Of a DNA stretch of 33,128 nt, positions 25,162 to 33,128 are shown piece by piece. Source of the DNA: Clostridia bacterium (lineage in GTDB: Bacteria; Bacillota; Clostridia; Oscillospirales; CAG-272); NCBI GenBank assembly GCA_017412675.1, contig JAFPWV010000214.1, positions 1 through 33,128 of the forward strand, given 5' to 3'. The first letter of the stretch is position 1. Every line of letters begins with the position of its first letter. Below the pieces are notes generated by a model that was given only the letters and a program-made list of their open reading frames with translations, ran no database searches and was not told the DNA's origin. The position numbers were made by a program, and so were the translations under genes.

Positions 25162-26237
25162 CATCGGATCCCCGTGAAGAGCACGAGCGCGAAGAAAAAC
25201 ATGACGGCGGAATAGAGCACGAACGCCACGAGGAGCTCGAGGATCCTCGCCGCCCCGTCGAGCATCGCCCCAATCTCGCCGAGGCCGAGCAGTTGGGCCG
25301 CCTGCGACGCGAGGGTGAGGACGAGCTTCGTGAGGACGAGCGGCACGACGGCTGGGATGAGGAGCCCCATCAGCGCGAGGATGCCGCCGATCCCTGCCGC
25401 GCCGCGCAGAAATCCTGCTCCCGTCCGGATCGCGCTCCACGCATCGGCCAGCGCGCCGCCCGCCACCGGGATGAAGGTCGAGAGGGCGAACTTCGCCGTG
25501 CGCTGGGCCATCGAGTCCGCCGATTTTGCGATGACGGACTGCGCACCGAGCAGGAACGATACACACACCGTCACGAACTGCCAGAGGCGGAGCAATGCCT
25601 TCCGGAATCCCGCCGTGAAGCTGCCGAGGCCGCCCACCGCCGTCAGGCCAGCGAGCGCGCCGGTCAGCGGAACGAGAAGATGGGCCGAGATCTCGCCCGT
25701 GAGCGTCACCGCAAGCATCATTCCGGCGGAGGCGACCTGTCTTTCCGTGACCGAGCCGTTCAGGATGCAGATCCCCTCCGTGACCGGGACCATGAGCTCC
25801 ATGAGGTGGGCGGCGGTCCCCGTGACCTCTTCCGCCAGCGTGACGGCCCGCACCGTCAGCCGGAACACGACGCACGCGCCCCAGAGCCGCAGGATCCGCG
25901 AAAAGCTTTCCGCCAGTACCGGGGACGGGACCGCCGTTTTCACCGCCGCGGCGACGAGGAGGGATGCAAAGAGCGGGGCGGTCTCGGGGATCACCGTCGT
26001 CAGGGCGCTCTCCAACGCCTCCCGGACGCGGCTGACGAGCCATCCGGGCTTCTGCTCCGCCGCTTCCGCGCTCCCCACCGGATCGAAGGGATCGATGCCC
26101 TCCGCCGCCTCCGCCGCGTCTTCCGGAAGCGCTTCGACGAAGTCCTCCCAGGATTCCGTGGCGGCCGCGCGGCCCGTGTCATCCGGCGTATAGACGATCT
26201 CCCGGGCCCGGGCTGGGATCGAGAGGAACAGCAACAC
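25161..26237 (-). CDS. spoIIIAE: Stage III sporulation protein AE
   Basis: This is a polytopic membrane protein of the SpoIIIA channel complex, 358 aa from the start given. An N-terminal signal-like hydrophobic segment is followed by an acidic linker and then many hydrophobic helices from about residue 90 to the end. The start is uncertain because no ATG exists at the expected place. Options are GTG at 26237, TTG at 26234, or CTG at 26252, whose CTGA overlaps the spoIIIAD stop. No ribosome site is visible, so translational coupling to spoIIIAD is likely. The stop codon TGA at 25161-25163 touches the hairpin element. Confidence 0.88.
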   Translation of the reverse strand: MLLFLSIPARAREIVYTPDDTGRAAATESWEDFVEALPEDAAEAAEGIDPFDPVGSAEAAEQKPGWLVSRVREALESALTTVIPETAPLFASLLVAAAVKTAVPSPVLAESFSRILRLWGACVVFRLTVRAVTLAEEVTGTAAHLMELMVPVTEGICILNGSVTERQVASAGMMLAVTLTGEISAHLLVPLTGALAGLTAVGGLGSFTAGFRKALLRLWQFVTVCVSFLLGAQSVIAKSADSMAQRTAKFALSTFIPVAGGALADAWSAIRTGAGFLRGAAGIGGILALMGLLIPAVVPLVLTKLVLTLASQAAQLLGLGEIGAMLDGAARILELLVAFVLYSAVMFFFALVLFTGIR

Positions 26238-26248
26238 AGCGGCGGCGA

Positions 26249-26614
26249 TCAGGACAGTCCGGCAAGCGCGAGCAGATCGCGCAGCAGCGGCAGCGAGAGG
26301 ACCAAAAGCTCGACGCGGCCGACGCCCTCGACGTACCCCGCCAGCGCACCCTCGCCCGACGCCCGGCAGAGATCCCCCGCCGCCGACGCCATCCACGCGA
26401 TCCCGAGGGCCCTCAGGATCACACCGCAGCCTTCCCCCGCCGCACCGCTCAATGAGGCCGCAAACGCCACGCTCTCCCGCACGTCGGGCAGGGTCAGGAA
26501 GAGGAAAAAGAGCGCGCATCCGAAGAGGAGGTACGGCTCCCACTCCCGGCGCACCTCCCGGACCGTGACGAGGCACACGAGCGCACAGAGCGCGACCCCG
26601 GAAGCCGTGAGCAT
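26249..26614 (-). CDS. spoIIIAD: Stage III sporulation protein AD
   Basis: The 121-aa membrane protein has about four hydrophobic segments and matches SpoIIIAD in position and size. The ATG at 26614 overlaps the spoIIIAC stop (TGATG). A GTG one codon earlier (26617) is also possible. No clear ribosome site is visible, consistent with coupling. Confidence 0.87.
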   Translation of the reverse strand: MLTASGVALCALVCLVTVREVRREWEPYLLFGCALFFLFLTLPDVRESVAFAASLSGAAGEGCGVILRALGIAWMASAAGDLCRASGEGALAGYVEGVGRVELLVLSLPLLRDLLALAGLS

Positions 26615-26817
26615 CACAGGCCGAAGACCGAGCGGATCTCGCCGAAGAGCTCCCCGATCTTGCCGACCAGAAGAAAGAGCACGGCGACAATACCGCTGAG
26701 GGACAAGAGCAGCGCCATCTCATCCCGTCCGGATTTCTGCAGGATCTGATAGGCGACCGCGATGAGGAACCCGACCCCGGCGATTTTGAAAAGAAGCGTG
26801 ACATCCAAGTGTTTCAT
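26614..26817 (-). CDS. spoIIIAC: Stage III sporulation protein AC
   Basis: The 67-aa product has two transmembrane helices and the family-typical IAGVG motif at residues 12-16, close to its place in Bacillus SpoIIIAC. The GGGGAGG site abuts the ATG with no spacer, and it overlaps the spoIIIAB stop codon. An in-frame TTG at 26808 would have 9-nt spacing but shortens the N-terminus. I keep the ATG. Confidence 0.88.
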   Translation of the reverse strand: MKHLDVTLLFKIAGVGFLIAVAYQILQKSGRDEMALLLSLSGIVAVLFLLVGKIGELFGEIRSVFGL

Positions 26818-26823
26818 CCTCCC

Positions 26824-27312
26824 CTACAGGCTGACGAGGATCAGGGAAAGCGCCGCGAGCACGGGCAGGGTCCGCCAGAGCCGCTCCCGATCCGGGGCGG
26901 ATTTTGCGAGCGTTTCCGCGATCCCCGAGAGTTTTTCCTCGGTATAGCGGCACAGCGCGATCTGCTCCTCCCGGTAGCCGCGTCCGAGCGAGGAGGCAAA
27001 CGAAGAGAGCACCGCGCGCACATCCGCGGTCAGCGTCGATTCCCGGACGGCGGCCTCCATCCCCTCCCGCCTCAGCACGGCGAGAAAGCCTGATGCGTCG
27101 AGGACGGGGTCGTCAAAGCGGGCCCAGATCTCGCCGAGCGGACGGGAAAAGTGCTCGATGTTCTCCCGGATGTGCCGCACGAGGCGGAGGATCGCGTCGA
27201 GCTCACGCCGCCGGTTCTTCTCCGCGCGGATGTTCGCCGCCCCGAACCCGATCGACGCCGCGAGAAGCAGCAGCGCGCCGGCAGCCCGGATCCATTCATC
27301 CCGCAAGGACAT
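26824..27312 (-). CDS. spoIIIAB: Stage III sporulation protein AB
   Basis: The 162-aa product has an N-terminal hydrophobic segment (about residues 9-26), a long charged helical middle and a C-terminal hydrophobic tail. This is typical of SpoIIIAB, whose fold resembles the GspF platform of type II secretion. The ATG at 27312 lies inside the end of spoIIIAA (17-nt overlap), with GGAGG 3 nt upstream. Confidence 0.88.
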   Translation of the reverse strand: MSLRDEWIRAAGALLLLAASIGFGAANIRAEKNRRRELDAILRLVRHIRENIEHFSRPLGEIWARFDDPVLDASGFLAVLRREGMEAAVRESTLTADVRAVLSSFASSLGRGYREEQIALCRYTEEKLSGIAETLAKSAPDRERLWRTLPVLAALSLILVSL

Positions 27313-28144
27313 GCACCTCCAGACGCCTGTCCGGCCGGATCCCGCAGAGGACGTCGAAGAGCCCGTCGTCGATGAGGCTTCGGACAGCGGGACTCTGCGC
27401 AAGATCCGCCTCCGAGGACGCATGGACGCTCACCGCCGCCGCGACTCCGGAAGCCCGGACCGTCCGCACCGCCGCGGCATCCTCCTCCCCGGCAAGCTCG
27501 TCGCAGATCAGAAGCTCCGGCGACATCGACCGCACCGCAGCCTCCATGCCCGGCGCGCGGGGATAGCCCCGGTAGAAGTCCGCCGTGACCGCCTCCTCCG
27601 CCGCCGCACTCAGCTCGCACCGGGTGTCGATCACCGCGATCCGCATCCCGCCCTCCCGCGACGCCAGCCGCACGCAGAGCTCCCGGAGCACCGTGGTCTT
27701 GCCGCGTCCGGGAGGCGAATAGATCAGGATGCTCTTCCCCGCCCGCCCGAACGGGACCAGCGCGTCCGCCGCACCCGGGATCCGCCTCGGAATACGGAGA
27801 TTGACCGAGGTGATGTCCCGCACCGCGGTGATCCGTCCGTCCTCCGCCACGGCCCGTCCGCATACGCCCGCCCGGATGCCGCCGCCCGCCGTGATCACGC
27901 CCCCGCTGATGTTGTCGGCCTCGGCGTAGAGCGATCCGCCCGTGAGATTCGAGACCGTCTCCTCGATCTCGCCAGGCAGGCAGAGGATCCCGGTCGAAAG
28001 GTTCTCCCCGTCCGCCGTCAGGGTGCAGAGTCCCCCCGCGCGGAGCCGGATCTCCGAAACGATCCGCCCGGTCCCGCACCGTTCTGCGGCATCCGCCAGC
28101 CTCGGAGGCAGATAAGCAAGCGCGCGTCTCCAACCGTTCTCCAT
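27296..28144 (-). CDS. spoIIIAA: Stage III sporulation protein AA (ATPase)
   Basis: The 282-aa product is the ATPase of the SpoIIIA complex and is related to secretion ATPases. Walker A PPGRGKT is at residues 144-150 and Walker B LLICDE at 211-216. The preceding ring-like domain (about residues 25-120) carries GGVITAGGGIRAGVCGRAV, typical of SpoIIIAA. GGGAGGGG lies a few nt before the ATG. It is the first gene of an eight-gene operon. Confidence 0.93.
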   Translation of the reverse strand: MENGWRRALAYLPPRLADAAERCGTGRIVSEIRLRAGGLCTLTADGENLSTGILCLPGEIEETVSNLTGGSLYAEADNISGGVITAGGGIRAGVCGRAVAEDGRITAVRDITSVNLRIPRRIPGAADALVPFGRAGKSILIYSPPGRGKTTVLRELCVRLASREGGMRIAVIDTRCELSAAAEEAVTADFYRGYPRAPGMEAAVRSMSPELLICDELAGEEDAAAVRTVRASGVAAAVSVHASSEADLAQSPAVRSLIDDGLFDVLCGIRPDRRLEVHVLAG

Positions 28145-28167
28145 GCCGCCCCTCCCTTTTACACCTA

Positions 28168-28196
28168 TATCTATGCATGCGAGGGCTGCGATATGC
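28168..28196 (-). promoter_or_regulatory. Putative sigma-E promoter of spoIIIA
   Basis: On the minus strand GCATATC (28190-28196) and CATAGATA (28168-28175) are spaced by 14 nt. They fit the mother-cell sigma-E consensus (KMATATT and CATACAHT) with one mismatch in the -35 box and two in the -10 box. The spoIIIA operon is under sigma-E in Bacillus. Confidence 0.6.
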
Positions 28197-28219
28197 CGGT
28201 TTTTTTGTTCCGGGCGGGG

Positions 28220-28248
28220 TTTACAGAGGGCGAGATTTGTGCTATAAT
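28220..28248 (+). promoter_or_regulatory. Sigma-A promoter of tsaE
   Basis: TTTACA (28220-28225) and TATAAT (28243-28248) are spaced by 17 nt, with TGC just upstream of the -10 box. It is divergent from the spoIIIA promoter. Confidence 0.82.
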
Positions 28249-28281
28249 AGAGGTGGATAACGAGTAAAGAAAGACAGAATC

Positions 28282-28722
28282 ATGGAATTCATCACCAACA
28301 CACCGGAGGAGACCGCCCAGCTCGGCCGCCGGCTCGGGATGCTGCTCGCACAGCGCGGGACGCCGTCGTTCGTTGCGATGTACGGTGATCTCGGCGCGGG
28401 AAAGACCGTCTTCGTGCGGGGCATGGGCAGCGCGCTCTCGCCGGGCAGCCGGGTCAAGAGCCCGACCTACACCCTCGTGAACGAATATCGGCGGGGAACG
28501 ATCCCCTTCTTCCACTTCGATCTCTACCGGATCGCGGACGCCGGGGAGCTCGACGGATTCGGGTTCGACGAATACCTCGCCCGCGGGATCTGTGTCGCGG
28601 AGTGGAGCGAGCACCTCGGGAAGGACATCCCCGAAGGCGCCGTTCTCGTGACGATCGAAAAGGCCGGCGAGTCTCAGCGGCGCATCACGGTGAACGGGCT
28701 CGGAGAGGGGGAGACGCTATGA
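28282..28722 (+). CDS. tsaE: tRNA t6A biosynthesis ATPase TsaE
   Basis: The 146-aa product is the ATPase partner of TsaB and TsaD in making N6-threonylcarbamoyl-adenosine at A37 of tRNA. Walker A GDLGAGKT is at residues 35-42. SPTYTLVNEY and VAEWSE are family signatures. Normal length. The ribosome site is weak (AAAGA). It overlaps tsaB by ATGA. Confidence 0.95.
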   Translation: MEFITNTPEETAQLGRRLGMLLAQRGTPSFVAMYGDLGAGKTVFVRGMGSALSPGSRVKSPTYTLVNEYRRGTIPFFHFDLYRIADAGELDGFGFDEYLARGICVAEWSEHLGKDIPEGAVLVTIEKAGESQRRITVNGLGEGETL

Positions 28723-29462
28723 GGATCCTGGCAGTCGACACATGCGCGAAGACCGCGGCCGCCGCGATCACGGAGGGGAGGACCCTTCTCGCAGAATCGT
28801 CGGTGAAGACGGATACCCACAGCGTCACGCTCCTGCCGATGATCGAGGCCCTGCTCCGCGCGGCGGACACGAAGCTCGGGGAGATCGACCTCATGGCGGT
28901 CACCGTCGGGCCCGGTTCCTTCACAGGCGTGCGCATCGGCGTCTCGGCGGTGAAGGGGCTGGCGTTCGCGGACCGGATCCCCTGCGTCGGCATCTCCTCG
29001 CTCGAAGGGATGGCTTACAATTTCGCGGGGATCGACACCCTCGTGGTCCCGGTGATCGACGCGCGCCGCGGGATGGTCTATGCGGCCCTCTTCCGCGCCT
29101 CCTCGGACGGCACGGTCACGCGGCTCACGGAGGACGAGCAGCTCCCCATGGACGAGCTTGCCGAAATGCTCCGGGGATATGCCGGCGAGCGCATCTATTT
29201 CACGGGGGACGCGACCGGCATGATGATCGGACGGGACGACTTGCCCGAGGGGGTCGCCGTCACGCCGGAGAAGCTCCGGATCCCGTCGGCATACGGCGTC
29301 GCGGCCCGGGCCGATGCGATCTATGCGGAGGCGTCGGAGGCGGCAAAAGAAGGCTTCACGGACGCCGCGCTCGCCCCGGTCTATCTGCGGAAATCGCAGG
29401 CGGAGCGGGAGCGCGAGGAAAGGCTGGCAAAGCAGAACAACGGATCGGAGGGATCGCTATGA
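28719..29462 (+). CDS. tsaB: tRNA t6A biosynthesis protein TsaB
   Basis: The 247-aa product has the ASKHA fold and partners TsaD in t6A synthesis. The family signature GPGSFTGVRIG is at residues 64-74, and the N-terminus MRILAVDT is typical. The ATG at 28719 overlaps the tsaE stop (ATGA). The C-terminal tail of about 20 residues is highly charged. Confidence 0.95.
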   Translation: MRILAVDTCAKTAAAAITEGRTLLAESSVKTDTHSVTLLPMIEALLRAADTKLGEIDLMAVTVGPGSFTGVRIGVSAVKGLAFADRIPCVGISSLEGMAYNFAGIDTLVVPVIDARRGMVYAALFRASSDGTVTRLTEDEQLPMDELAEMLRGYAGERIYFTGDATGMMIGRDDLPEGVAVTPEKLRIPSAYGVAARADAIYAEASEAAKEGFTDAALAPVYLRKSQAEREREERLAKQNNGSEGSL

Positions 29463-29914
29463 AAAAGACCATCGTCCTCGCGTCGGATCACGCGGGATAT
29501 CCCCTGAAGGAGGCGCTGAAAGCCCAGCTCACGACGGCTGGCTTTCCGGTCGTGGACGCGGGGACCGATTCGACGGTGAGCTGCGATTACCCGGTCTATG
29601 CCGAGGCGGGCTGCCGAAAGCTCCTCGACGGGGAGGGAGATCTCTGCATCCTCTGCTGCGGGACGGGCATCGGCATGAGCATGGCGGCGAACAAGATCCG
29701 CGGGATCCGCGCCGCGTGCTGCTCCGACACCTACAGCGCCCGCTATACGCGCCTGCACAACGACGCGAACGTCCTCTGCCTCGGCGCGCGCGTGGTCGGC
29801 GAAGGGCTTGCGTGGGAGATTGCTGAGACCTTCCTCACGACGGAATTCGAGGGCGGCAAGCATGCCCGGCGCGTCGGTCTCATCATGGACCTCGAAGCGC
29901 GTCAGCAGGACTGA
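29459..29914 (+). CDS. rpiB: Ribose-5-phosphate isomerase B
   Basis: The 151-aa product interconverts ribose 5-phosphate and ribulose 5-phosphate. D10-H11 in SDHAG and C67 in CCGTGIGMS match the RpiB active site. RYTRLHNDANVLCLGAR is also typical. The ATG at 29459 overlaps the tsaB stop (ATGA). Such tight coupling to t6A genes is unusual, since rimI or tsaD is more common there. Confidence 0.94.
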   Translation: MKKTIVLASDHAGYPLKEALKAQLTTAGFPVVDAGTDSTVSCDYPVYAEAGCRKLLDGEGDLCILCCGTGIGMSMAANKIRGIRAACCSDTYSARYTRLHNDANVLCLGARVVGEGLAWEIAETFLTTEFEGGKHARRVGLIMDLEARQQD

Positions 29915-29955
29915 AACTGTTTTCCTGATAAAAACATAGCATCAATAGTCATTTG

Positions 29956-30007
29956 TCCCCCCTCATCCGCCCTATCGGGCACCTTCCCCGCCCAAGGGGG
30001 AAGGCAA
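29956..30007. repeat. Dispersed-repeat-like hairpin element
   Basis: Two hairpins lie side by side: GCCC-TATC-GGGC (29969-29980) and CCTTCCCC/GGGGAAGG (29982-29989 with 29997-30004). The pattern of a CCCCTCATCCG opening followed by an inverted CCTTCCCC block resembles intergenic repeats that I recall as common in gut Clostridia. This is by recognition and was not checked by search. A further small hairpin (AGTGC/GCACT) lies at about 30016-30028. Confidence 0.6.
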
Positions 30008-30119
30008 CAAAAAGAGTGCATCGCACTTCTGAAACCAGCACAAATACTCCACGGAAACCGTCTTCATGAGAACAAATTGAGTATGAGATACAGGAACGCA
30101 ACAGGAAAGGAGCACACAC

Positions 30120-30737
30120 ATGGCAAACTGCATCGTCACCATCGCAAGACAGTACGGGAGCGGCGGACGCGAGGTCGGGCGTCTTCTCTCCGAGCGCACG
30201 GGCTGGAAGTTCTATGACAAGGACCTCATCACCCTCGCGGCGCAGAAGAGCGGTCTGAGCTCCGAAGCGCTCCGGAACGTGGACGAAAAGGCGGCGAACA
30301 GCCTGCTTTACACGCTTGCCCTCGGATCGTCCATCTACAACCACGGGCTCGAGCGCGTGAATCTGCCGATCAACGACCGGCTCTTCGTCGTGCAGAGCGA
30401 GATCATCAAGGATCTGGCGGCGACGGGAGAGGGCGCGATCATCGTCGGGCGGTGCGCGGACTATGTGCTCGCCGGGCGGGACAACCTCGTGCGCGTCTAC
30501 ATCACGGCGGACTTCGATTCGCGCGTGAAGACGGTCATGGAGCGGCACGAGCTCACCGAAGCGGCCGCGAAGGATCTGATCGTCAAGACGGACAAGCGGC
30601 GGGCGAATTATTACAGCTACTACACGGGAGAAAAATGGGGGCGCGCGGACAAGTACGATCTCGTGATCTCGACGGACCGCATCGGGATCGACGGCGCGGC
30701 GTCCCTGATCGCCGACTATATCGCAAAGCTCGGATAA
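30120..30737 (+). CDS. Cytidylate-kinase-like family protein
   Basis: The 205-aa product belongs to the cytidylate-kinase-like family of P-loop kinases. The modified P-loop ARQYGSGGREVG is at residues 9-20, and the lid region near residues 145-175 contains KTDKRRANYYSYYTG. Members are common in Clostridia and their substrate is not settled. AAAGGAG lies 8 nt before the ATG. It is a single gene ending at a terminator. Confidence 0.88.
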   Translation: MANCIVTIARQYGSGGREVGRLLSERTGWKFYDKDLITLAAQKSGLSSEALRNVDEKAANSLLYTLALGSSIYNHGLERVNLPINDRLFVVQSEIIKDLAATGEGAIIVGRCADYVLAGRDNLVRVYITADFDSRVKTVMERHELTEAAAKDLIVKTDKRRANYYSYYTGEKWGRADKYDLVISTDRIGIDGAASLIADYIAKLG

Positions 30738-30744
30738 AGGCCAT

Positions 30745-30777
30745 CGGGATCTTCGCCTCGCGCGGGGGTCCCGTTTT
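30745..30777 (+). terminator. Intrinsic terminator after the cytidylate-kinase-like gene
   Basis: CGGGA (30745-30749) and TCCCG (30769-30773) form the base stem over a GC-rich upper part, followed by four T residues. Confidence 0.6.
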
Positions 30778-30859
30778 CCTGTGAAATCGCTCCGGCGGCG
30801 CCTTGTTAAATCTTCTTAAAATCCGGGTCGAAAATTCACACATCCGTGCAATTCTCCGA

Positions 30860-30888
30860 TTGACACCACCCGCGATCCATGGTATAAT
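30860..30888 (+). promoter_or_regulatory. Sigma-A promoter of pyrC-carB
   Basis: A perfect TTGACA (30860-30865) and TATAAT (30883-30888) are spaced by 17 nt. The 5' leader would be about 120 nt long. Confidence 0.9.
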
Positions 30889-30894
30889 ATCGGA

Positions 30895-31018
30895 CGAACA
30901 AAGAACGATCTTTAATTCGATCCCGTGCGGTCGGCAAGATTGTATCGGCGGATCCCGGAGGGGGTCCCTGTGCCTTCATGCCCGCGCGGGGCGGAGTGGT
31001 TCGGGAGAGAGGTAGTTT
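30895..31018 (+). promoter_or_regulatory. Structured pyrimidine-operon leader
   Basis: The leader contains a hairpin at 30950-30967 (GGATCCC, loop GGAG, GGGGTCC) and GC-rich blocks at about 30980-30993. The first hairpin loosely resembles a PyrR-binding stem-loop, but the loop does not match the consensus. It could regulate pyrC by attenuation or another mechanism. The ribosome site is GAGAGG just upstream of the ATG. Confidence 0.35.
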
Positions 31019-32236
31019 ATGACCGGCAAGCTCATCGTGACGCGCGCTTCCCTCATGGAGCAGTTCTCTTCCCTCTGCCGGAATTTTGACGACGATTTCA
31101 AGAATTTCCTTCTTTCAAACGGATATGCCGTTTTCCCCGGTTTCTGCGATGTGCATGTGCATTTTCGAGAACCGGGTTTTTCTTATAAAGAAACCGTCGT
31201 CTCGGGTTCCCATGCGGCGGCGCGCGGCGGCTACACCGCAGTCTGCACGATGCCGAATCTCAACCCCGTCCCCGATTCGAGGGAGCACCTCGACGCCGTG
31301 CTCGCGCCGATCCGGTCGTCCGACGCCGGCGTGAACGTCCTGCCCTACGGCGCCCTGACCGTGGGCGAGGCGGGGGAGGTCCCGGCCGATCTCGACGCGA
31401 TGGCGCCCGATGTCGCGGCCTTCTCGGATGACGGACGCGGCGTGCAGTCGGAGAGCATGATGCGTGCCCTGATGGAAAAATGCGCGTCCCTCGGAAAGAT
31501 TCTCGCGGCCCATTGCGAGGACAATTCCCTGCTCCGGGGCGGGTACATCCACGACGGCGAATACGCCCGATCGCACGGTCACCGGGGGATCTCCTCCGAG
31601 AGCGAATGGGGACCGATCCGGCGCGATCTGCGGCTCGCCAAAGAGACCGGCTGCGCCTATCACATCTGCCACATCTCGACGAAGGAAAGCGTCGCGCTGA
31701 TCCGGGCGGCGAAGGCGGAGGGCGTGGACGTCACCTGCGAGACCGCGCCCCACTACCTGATCCTCGACGACGGAGATCTCCGCGAGGACGGGCGCTTCAA
31801 GATGAACCCGCCGCTGCGCTCTCCCGAAGACCGCGAGGCGCTGCTCGAAGGGCTCCGGGACGGGACGATCGATATGATCGCGACGGACCACGCGCCGCAT
31901 ACCGTCCAGGAAAAGAGCCGGGGCCTCGAGGGGAGCGCGTTCGGCGTGGTCGGGCTCGAGACTGCCTTCCCCGCGCTCTACACGAAGCTCGTGAAGGAGC
32001 GGATCTGCTCGCTCGAAAAGCTCATCGACCTTCTCGCGTGGAATCCACGGGTCTGCTTCGGGATCCCGCTCGATGACGCGTACACGGTCTGGGACCTCGA
32101 AAAGGAGGCCCCCGTCGATCCGGACACCTTCCTCTCGATGGGAAGGGCGACGCCGTTCGAGGGGATGGTCCTCGCGGGCGAATGCGTCCTGACCTCCCGC
32201 GGCGGAAACGTCCTCTACCGGAATAACGAACGATAA
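31019..32236 (+). CDS. pyrC: Dihydroorotase
   Basis: The 405-aa product closes the dihydroorotate ring in pyrimidine synthesis. Metal ligands are H46 and H48 in [11 protein letters not shown]165 in AAHCED, H218 in CHIS and D290 in ATDHAPH. The FSDDG segment near residue 136 is typical of type I dihydroorotase, where Asp can replace the carboxylated Lys. The N-terminal composite domain is somewhat short compared with 425-430 aa relatives. It is followed by carB after 29 nt. Confidence 0.93.
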   Translation: MTGKLIVTRASLMEQFSSLCRNFDDDFKNFLLSNGYAVFPGFCDVHVHFREPGFSYKETVVSGSHAAARGGYTAVCTMPNLNPVPDSREHLDAVLAPIRSSDAGVNVLPYGALTVGEAGEVPADLDAMAPDVAAFSDDGRGVQSESMMRALMEKCASLGKILAAHCEDNSLLRGGYIHDGEYARSHGHRGISSESEWGPIRRDLRLAKETGCAYHICHISTKESVALIRAAKAEGVDVTCETAPHYLILDDGDLREDGRFKMNPPLRSPEDREALLEGLRDGTIDMIATDHAPHTVQEKSRGLEGSAFGVVGLETAFPALYTKLVKERICSLEKLIDLLAWNPRVCFGIPLDDAYTVWDLEKEAPVDPDTFLSMGRATPFEGMVLAGECVLTSRGGNVLYRNNER

Positions 32237-32265
32237 TCTGCACACACTATACAAGGAGAGAATCC

Positions 32266-33128
32266 ATGGCTAAGAGAACGGATATCAAGAAAGTATGCAT
32301 CATCGGCTCCGGCCCCATCGTCATCGGACAGGCGGCGGAATTTGACTATGCGGGCACCCAGGCCTGCCTCGCGCTGAAGGAGGAGGGCTACGAGGTCGTC
32401 CTCGTCAACTCCAACCCCGCGACCATCATGACCGACACGCAGATTGCGGACAAGGTGTACATGGAGCCCCTGACGCTCGAATATGTGGCGAAGATCCTTC
32501 GGTACGAGCGCCCCGACGCCATCGTCCCCGGCATCGGCGGTCAGACCGGCCTCAACCTCGCAGTGCAGCTCGAAAAGAAAGGCGTCCTGCGTGAGTGCGG
32601 GGTCGAGCTGCTCGGCACGCCGTCCTCCTCCATCGAACGCGCCGAGGACCGCGAGCTCTTCAAGGAGATGTGCGAATCGATCGGCGAGCCGGTCATCCCG
32701 TCCGAGATCACCTACTCCCTCGACGAGGCGAAGGCGGCGGCGGAGCGGATCGGCTATCCGGTGGTTTTGAGACCCGCATTCACCCTCGGCGGCACGGGCG
32801 GCGGCTTCGCGTACAACGAAGAGGAGCTCCTCGACATCGGTGCGTCGGCTTTCCGTCTCTCCCCCGTGCACGAGGTGCTGGTCGAGAAGAGCGTGAAGGG
32901 CTACAAGGAGATCGAATTCGAGGTCATGCGCGACTCGAACGACCACGCGATCACCATCTGCGGGATGGAGAACGTGGACCCGGTCGGCGTGCACACGGGC
33001 GACTCCATCGTCGTCGCGCCGATCCTCTCCCTGAACGAGCACGACCTCAAAATGCTCAACGACTCCGCGATCAAGATCATCCGCGAGCTGAAGATCGAGG
33101 GCGGGTGCAACGTCCAGTTCGCCCTGAA
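32266..33128 (+). CDS. carB: Carbamoyl-phosphate synthase large subunit, 5' part
   Basis: The gene runs off the window after 287 codons. The product uses ATP, bicarbonate and glutamine-derived ammonia to make carbamoyl phosphate. [19 protein letters not shown] at the N-terminus and [12 protein letters not shown] of the first ATP-grasp domain are diagnostic. AAGGAGAG lies 5 nt before the ATG. No carA is seen upstream. It may lie downstream, beyond the window, or elsewhere. Confidence 0.96.
   Translation, partial: MAKRTDIKKVCIIGSGPIVIGQAAEFDYAGTQACLALKEEGYEVVLVNSNPATIMTDTQIADKVYMEPLTLEYVAKILRYERPDAIVPGIGGQTGLNLAVQLEKKGVLRECGVELLGTPSSSIERAEDRELFKEMCESIGEPVIPSEITYSLDEAKAAAERIGYPVVLRPAFTLGGTGGGFAYNEEELLDIGASAFRLSPVHEVLVEKSVKGYKEIEFEVMRDSNDHAITICGMENVDPVGVHTGDSIVVAPILSLNEHDLKMLNDSAIKIIRELKIEGGCNVQFAL

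Noticed and set aside
30950-30967. Confident PyrR-binding stem-loop
   Set aside because: The stem is good, but the loop does not match the PyrR consensus, so only a low-confidence leader is reported.
31115-32254. 379-aa minus-strand ORF opposite pyrC
   Set aside because: It is an antisense shadow of a clearly recognised gene.

Overview
The window looks like a chromosomal segment of a GC-rich, endospore-forming Clostridia-type Firmicute. The reasons are a complete spoIIIA operon (AA to AH), a CotF-type spore coat protein, a T-box leader on pheS, an SLH-domain surface protein, lipobox lipoproteins and consensus sigma-A promoters with 17-nt spacers. Codons strongly prefer G or C at the third position. 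I cannot name the genus. Nothing looks like a phage, a conjugative element, a transposase gene or a CRISPR array. No tRNA or rRNA gene was seen.

Layout. 1-5310 (+): the 3' part of a T-box leader, pheS, a 126-bp-period tandem repeat block, a small uridine-kinase-like P-loop gene, pheT and an apt-like phosphoribosyltransferase, ending at a terminator. 5308-6800 (+): radA with its own promoter. 6807-11826 (-): three separately promoted genes, namely an XRE regulator with a helical repeat region, a large lipoprotein (propeller-like region plus solute-binding-protein-like region) and a GH27 glycosidase. 11938-12396 (+): the CotF-like protein. 12456-15530 (-): a secreted transglutaminase/SLH protein followed by a metallo-beta-lactamase/lamin-tail lipoprotein. 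15719-16590 (-): a hydroxypyruvate-isomerase-like TIM barrel. 16715-21256 (+): tandem promoters, a small membrane protein, tilS, hpt and ftsH. 21263-23447 (-): a MntA/HepT-type module, a PAP2 phosphatase and a tandem GNAT protein. 23494-28196 (-): the spoIIIA operon with a putative sigma-E promoter. 28220-29914 (+): tsaE, tsaB and rpiB with ATGA overlaps. 29956-30007: a dispersed-repeat-like hairpin element. 30120-30737 (+): a cytidylate-kinase-like gene. 30860 to the end (+): pyrC and the start of carB.

How the genes work together. The left end makes phenylalanyl-tRNA synthetase under T-box control, with nucleotide-salvage genes embedded. tilS-hpt-ftsH is a classic Firmicute cluster. The spoIIIA genes build the channel between mother cell and forespore. 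TsaE and TsaB serve t6A tRNA modification. pyrC and carB belong to de novo pyrimidine synthesis.

I found no plainly new multi-gene system. The items that most deserve a second look are the repeat block inside the pheS-pheT operon, the three-hairpin element inside spoIIIA, a HepT protein whose catalytic His is Tyr, a very short SpoIIIAG, the propeller-SBP lipoprotein and the transglutaminase/SLH plus MBL-LTD surface pair.
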